Positions 59,167-64,000 of a stretch of 64,000 bases of DNA are shown here, piece after piece. How positions within the stretch are numbered: the stretch's first letter is position 1; every line of letters starts with the position of its first letter. The translations under genes were made by a program, and so were the position numbers. The notes under the pieces were generated by a model. The model was not told the DNA's origin. It saw nothing but the letters and a program-made list of their open reading frames with translations, and made no database searches. Origin of the DNA: Absidia repens (lineage: Eukaryota > Mucoromycota > Mucoromycetes > Mucorales > Cunninghamellaceae); assembly GCA_002105175.1 (NCBI GenBank), contig MCGE01000008.1, positions 248,001 to 312,000 on the forward strand. Direction: 5' to 3'.

Positions 59167-60162
59167 AGTGACAAACAGACATCATCAGTTGGATTAGTTC
59201 ATAGCAGTTACCTATTCAAAAAACAAAGATAAACGTATAGAGTATAAGATACATTTTTTATTGATATTAGTCCAGCTATTATCAAAAAACAAAACAAAAA
59301 GAAGAAACGACATAAAAAATAAGAATAAAACAAATATATAAAAAATAATGGCGGGGATTGAATCATCATGCTACTGTTAGGAGCATGATAAGAGTGATGA
59401 GATTTGGGATGTATGAGTAATTTGTAATCCCAGATAGCTGTGTTGGGGAGGACGAGATGATTAATATGTAGCTTCTTTTTGTCAGTGAACATTCGAACAA
59501 CATCAATGATTTTCGCAACATCAACAAATAGCGCCCGGGCACCTTCATTTTTTATTTCTTTTCCTTCACTTTCGATTTTTTTTTTTTTTTTTTTTTACTT
59601 TAGTGTTCATCTCCATCATCCCCTCTCCACGCTAGTAAACTTAATTCCCATTATTTTAGTGTGTACATCATTCCTATCATCTGTCCCTTCATCTTAGTAT
59701 CCTCTTCATCTCTTATATGTTATTATGTGTTGTCTTTTATTTTACTATTACAGTCTATTTTATCATCTTATCACTGCAATAAAGAAAATCACATTTGAAA
59801 AACTATTTGTGTACATTGTTTTTGTGAAATACGTGTGTTGTTTATCTATTGTAGGGTATGTGTTGGTTTGATTTTGTAGGGTATGTATTATATTACTTTT
59901 TGTAGGATATAGCAGTGTTGCATTGTGGAAGAGAAATACTCACAGTAGACGTGTTGTATTTGTGAATACTCGTATGAACGGGGAAGAGGGGGGTGCTAGT
60001 AAAAAGATGACTCATACAATATCTTCATCTATGGCCTGATTGGGGAATCTTTGTAAAAATATACATCAATTGAATCTTCGGTGAACATAAGCGACATGAT
60101 CATCAATAATAAATCAAAATGTGTCAACTTCAACCAAAGTTGAATCAGTTGCAATTACTGTA

Positions 60163-60205
60163 TCAATCTGAATCAATTTCAGGCGATATTTTTGATTCAG
60201 ATTGA
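60163..60205. repeat. Inverted repeat, 14-bp perfect arms
   Basis: TCAATCTGAATCAA (60163-60176) and TTGATTCAGATTGA (60192-60205) with a 15-bp spacer. Confidence 0.85.
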
Positions 60206-60568
60206 TTCACCGATTTGTTTCTTTGTTACTAATGGACTGAAGAACTACATCAAGTAGTATAGGTGAGTTCTATACTATACTTGGTAATGGACATGTTTTA
60301 ACTCGAAAATATTAACATCATTATCGAGTTGTAGGTGGATTTTGACACAACAACATTTATCAGTTGTTCACCGTTTCAAAGTCCGTAAATAATCTCTAAT
60401 ACTGTATCGCTCAATAGTTATATATAGTCACAGTTTTACGGCAATTTATCATATCGCCTTATTAACAGGTCATATATAGTATTGGATTAAATAAATGTGC
60501 CTTATTTTATATTTCATTGCCCGTTTAGACGTTAAGTGTGCAACGTTTCCTTTGATATATTGATTCTG

Positions 60569-60595
60569 CCCTGAATCGTAAATCATGATTCAGGG
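60569..60595. repeat. Inverted repeat, 9-bp perfect arms
   Basis: CCCTGAATC (60569-60577) and GATTCAGGG (60587-60595), 9-bp spacer. It shares GATTCAG with the repeat at 60163-60205; both lie upstream of the gene at 60988. Confidence 0.8.
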
Positions 60596-60987
60596 TAAAA
60601 TTAATATCATGATAAAGCCAAAGCTAACATTGTCCTTAGGTTCGTGAGGAAGTAAATATTAAAAGTACAAAGATTTCCGCTCCAAATTTATGACATCAAG
60701 CTTACATAATTTGTTGAGCATTGCTGCACACGGTACTGTACGGCAGGTACTACAAAGCGCTCGTGAACTGTGCCTTAAAGGCGGTCTTCTTTTACTGCTA
60801 TTGGATTTTTAACCACCGTCACCCGTGATTTTTATGTCTCTTCCACTTGCAATTTTCCTTTTTTTTTTTTCTCTATCATTTTTTTCTTTACCATCCTCGC
60901 CTTTTTTTATTTTATCTGATCTGTATACAATTCGACTTGGATAGCTCTTTTTAATTTTTGTTCAAGCAAATTGCTCTCTTTATTTAA

Positions 60988-63332
60988 ATGGAACTTCAAA
61001 ATGACTCAACACCAAGACCAGGTGATGCTGACTGTGGAAAAGCTCAACGACCCATCAACACGCTGTCCGTTTACGATTACGCCTTGCGATGCGCTATTCG
61101 TGCTTGCTTAGAACAAACAAGTAATCTACACCCTTCCTTACAACCTGGCCAAACAGAGCGGGATCGTCGTTCCGTTCATCTAGGTGTTAGTGATATGCTG
61201 GGAAGTCTATCCGAACGTTTTGGAGATGAAAGCAAACCTGATAAACTGACTCGGGAAGTAGTGCGCGCCTTGCTACGAAGACTGGATGATATCAAGAAGG
61301 GAAAGGATACAAGCAAGATGGAATATCGGGAACAGCGCTTCTTGGCGGTGGTGAATCAAGTACAGAAGTCTGTCCAACAACACCGTTATCGACCTTCTGG
61401 CACTATCAACGACTTGGTGATCGTGTTTTTGAAGACATCGGAAATAGAATTCAAAAAGGAAAACCCAAACATGGCTGCTTGGCGTGATGATCTGACTCGT
61501 TATGTGGCCCGCTTCGCTGATATTGTCAAGCAAACGGTCCGAGAAGATGCACCTTCTTCCTCCTCACCTGAACTGATCGACAAACTTAATGGATTTATCG
61601 GTAGTGTCAGACCTACTACTGCTTCGCATCAACTCTCTGATAAACGGAATTCTTCAATCCTGGGCTCCTCTGCTCTCCCATCGGCGGCTATTGGCTCGGT
61701 AGAATATTTTGAACAATTTCCCATGATCAAAACGGTACAAGCCTTGTTTCGCGTCGACCCCGTTGAACACCGGCGAAAACTACATCAACTTCAAGGATTC
61801 TGTACCCAATCAGTAAGTTAATGAAAAAGCATGTTTGTATATATATATATATGACCTGACTTCCCCTTTTCCCTTTCCTTAGGCCTTTATGCATGATCTC
61901 AAGAGATGTATCAACAATGTACACACCAATCAACCTTATCCTGCCCAGGCCAATGACTTTTATAGCCGACAATCCTATGATGTATGGCAAAAGCGTGAAG
62001 TAAAACAGTTGTCGGAATTACTGAAGACTCTGACTTTGCTGGATCCAAATTTGGTGATGGGTGGTGGTGGTGATCAAGAACATGGAAATAGATCTCAATA
62101 TGGACAAAGTCAAGCAAGCATTACTGTAAGTACATATATATATTAGATGGTAACTTCGACTGTATCTAATTGTATTATTTATATTTTTTAGAGTGAATTT
62201 ACCTTTATTCCCTATGACCCCCGTGGATATTTCCGTCTTCTTATGAATATATGTATTAATTATGATGCCGATGTTATCCCTCATTCAGAACGTGCAAAAA
62301 CTAGCGTTTTATCTCAGCAGTCGGATGATCTTTTACGTGAATGTTGGCGAACCTGGCGCTTGTCGGCACCATTTCGATCTGTACTTTATATGGAACTTAT
62401 CAAACAGCGATTCGATCAAGGCAAATTCAATATTGATGATATCAGGGATGCCATTCGGACTTTGGACAAGGCTTTAAAGGAAAATGACATCCATGATTGG
62501 ACAAGGGCGGACTACGCAAGGTTGATCTGGATCTACGAAGATTTGGAGCGCACATTTATAAAAGAATTGGGAACAGGACTATCGGAATACTGGAAAATCA
62601 GGTACATCATTGATATATATATGTATAATTCTTCCAGATATTAATCTTACCAATTTTCGTCTTATCATTACAATAGCCCCGAGTGGATTCTGGATATTGT
62701 GGCAATGCTAGATAGAATACACGATGATCCAGTTTATTTACATACTCACCCCAACCCCTCAACTCAATATCAAAGTCTGGTAGAAATTGTAGAAGTAAGT
62801 CGAGACAGCAACAATAGATGAACCAACTGGTACTAATGAGCTTTTTCTTTCTTTCTCTTTTTTTTCTCTCTTTTTTTTTTTTTTTTGCAGGGCGCCGCCG
62901 TAGAAAGATGGAGAAGTCTTGAAAATGCTTGTGTTAAGGGTGATGATGATCTCGGCAACTTACTGACGTTGGCTGACAAATTGATCAAGGAATTGGTATC
63001 GCTATCGACAAAAAAATTCAAGACTTCTATAAAAGGGTAATGCTTTTTTTTTTTTTGGGAAACAAATCTTTAAAACTGACTTTTTGTCCCTTTGCCTTTC
63101 ATCACAGGGTTTTATCGATACCTGGGATTGTCATGACTATTCAAATGCCGTTTTTTGCTTTGGAAATTGAAAACTGGGCATATTTACCTTCTGCCCAAAA
63201 TGCACCCATCGAAGTCACCTTCAATCTATATCATAAAGTCCTCAGCTTAAAACGTCTCTATGATCAATATGGTCCTCAGTAAGTGATCAAAAAAAAAAAA
63301 AAAAAAAAAAGACACGACATTTATTCATACAT

Positions 63333-63383
<51 letters not shown>

Positions 63384-63914
63384 ACTTGTTCGTTTAGACA
63401 AAAAGCAGCTCTATTCAAAGTGGAATCATGGTTTTTATCTCATGTCCGACGATGGCTGAAAACGACCGACGCTGCTACTCCTGAATGGGTCGAAAATGCT
63501 ATCAAGCAAGATGATGTAAGTAAAAAGCAACAATAATGAAACAAAACTACGTATCTGATCCTTATCGTTTGTTTATAGTTCAAGCCAACAAACAACATTA
63601 CAGTACATTCATCATCAATTGTGGATCTCTTCAGTTTATTCCATCAAGCTGTTGATTTTGTCCAAAAATTGCAATGGCCTAATGAATATCAACGATGCCG
63701 ATTTATGACTGCTCTTGCCAAGGTAGTTAGCGTAGCCCTGACGAAATATACCTCTGCCGTGGAAGAAATGATTGCTGAAGATATTTACCCATTATCGATA
63801 AATGATCGTGACACTTCTGGTTCTCATTCTTTTTTGAACAAGGCGAAGCTGCAACTTACTGGGAACCGATCATCCATACGTCCAGATATTGTACCAGATG
63901 ATTTTACACTCGAA
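60988..63914 (+). CDS. Munc13/Ync13-like protein (MUN domain), 5' part, partial
   Basis: Eight exons: 60988-61812, 61883-62125, 62192-62601, 62677-62794, 62891-63036, 63108-63278, 63398-63515, 63579-63914, then a donor GTAAGT and an intron running off the edge. All GT-AG, 789 codons visible. The N-terminus reads LSVYDYALRCAIRACLEQ, then EVVRALLRRLDDIKKGKDTS. Later come WRLSAPFRSVLYMELIKQRF, YEDLERTFIKELGTGLSEYW and VSVALTKYTSAVEEMIAED, with the spacing of fungal MHD/MUN-domain proteins (fission yeast Ync13/Git1 type). These act in exocytosis and cytokinesis by regulating SNARE-dependent vesicle fusion. C2 and MHD2 should lie beyond the window. The intron 63279-63397 contains an A24 run and a T run of about 50; the last visible intron contains about 33 T. 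Confidence 0.68.
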
Positions 63915-63961
63915 GTAAGTTTAAGGAGCTATGGTGATTCACACCACGATGAACGCTCACA

Positions 63962-63997
<36 letters not shown>

Positions 63998-64000
63998 CAA

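Larger units (their letters stand above)
57866..60987. other. Gene-poor region with simple repeats
   Basis: (ATA)n at about 58180-58206, (TA)n at 58302-58320 and AT-rich DNA. GTAGGGTATGT recurs at 59852 and 59876. T-run at 59577-59597. No gene is recognised. The last few hundred bases must hold the promoter of the gene starting at 60988. Confidence 0.5.

Overview
The window looks like nuclear DNA of a filamentous early-diverging fungus, most likely Mucoromycota (Mucorales-like). The host genes carry short GT-AG introns (about 58-250 bp), the intergenic DNA is AT-rich with very long A or T runs (up to about 50), and the recognisable proteins are fungal: an FG nucleoporin of the Nup159/Nup146 type, ribosomal protein L26 and a Munc13/Ync13-like protein. 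Species cannot be settled from the sequence.

Layout. 1-8.6 kb: the 5' end of a serine carboxypeptidase-like gene running off the left edge, a VC0807-like membrane protein gene (minus strand), a complete 9-exon nucleoporin gene (plus strand), and a C-terminal relic of a Fanzor/TnpB-type RNA-guided nuclease. 10.1-20 kb: tRNA-Phe followed by a nest of Ty3/Gypsy LTRs holding one near-full element (Element 1, minus strand: gag, protease-RT-RNase H, integrase and a third ORF that runs into the 3' LTR). 21.8-26.8 kb: a probable broken gene, a second VC0807-like paralogue and RPL26, all on the minus strand. 27-31.8 kb: gene-poor DNA with a dispersed repeat family. 31.8-33.2 kb: tRNA-Asp followed by nested solo LTRs. 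33.2-35 kb: more dispersed repeats. 35-57.7 kb: a large LTR nest holding a tandem array (LTR-internal repeated four times, five LTRs, period about 5.0 kb) of a gag-PR-RT-RNase H element lacking integrase. 57.8 kb: tRNA-Arg. 61-64 kb: the 5' part of a Munc13/Ync13-like gene running off the right edge.

The main story is the retroelement system. All three tRNA genes have an LTR nest starting 39-56 bp beyond their 3' end, always with the 3' LTR terminus facing the tRNA 3' end, as expected for integration targeted to Pol III genes. Insertions make 4-bp target duplications (CTTG, CTAT). Every LTR subfamily begins TGT and stays open in one frame that continues the third ORF, so the C-terminus of that ORF is encoded in U3. 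The array elements have lost the integrase core and zinc finger, and the array form fits cDNA homologous recombination or LTR-LTR exchange rather than integrase-mediated spread. Many differences between array copies are single-base indels, so part of the apparent decay may be consensus error in the assembly.

Introns, frames and motifs were read directly. Family names rest on motif recognition without a database search.
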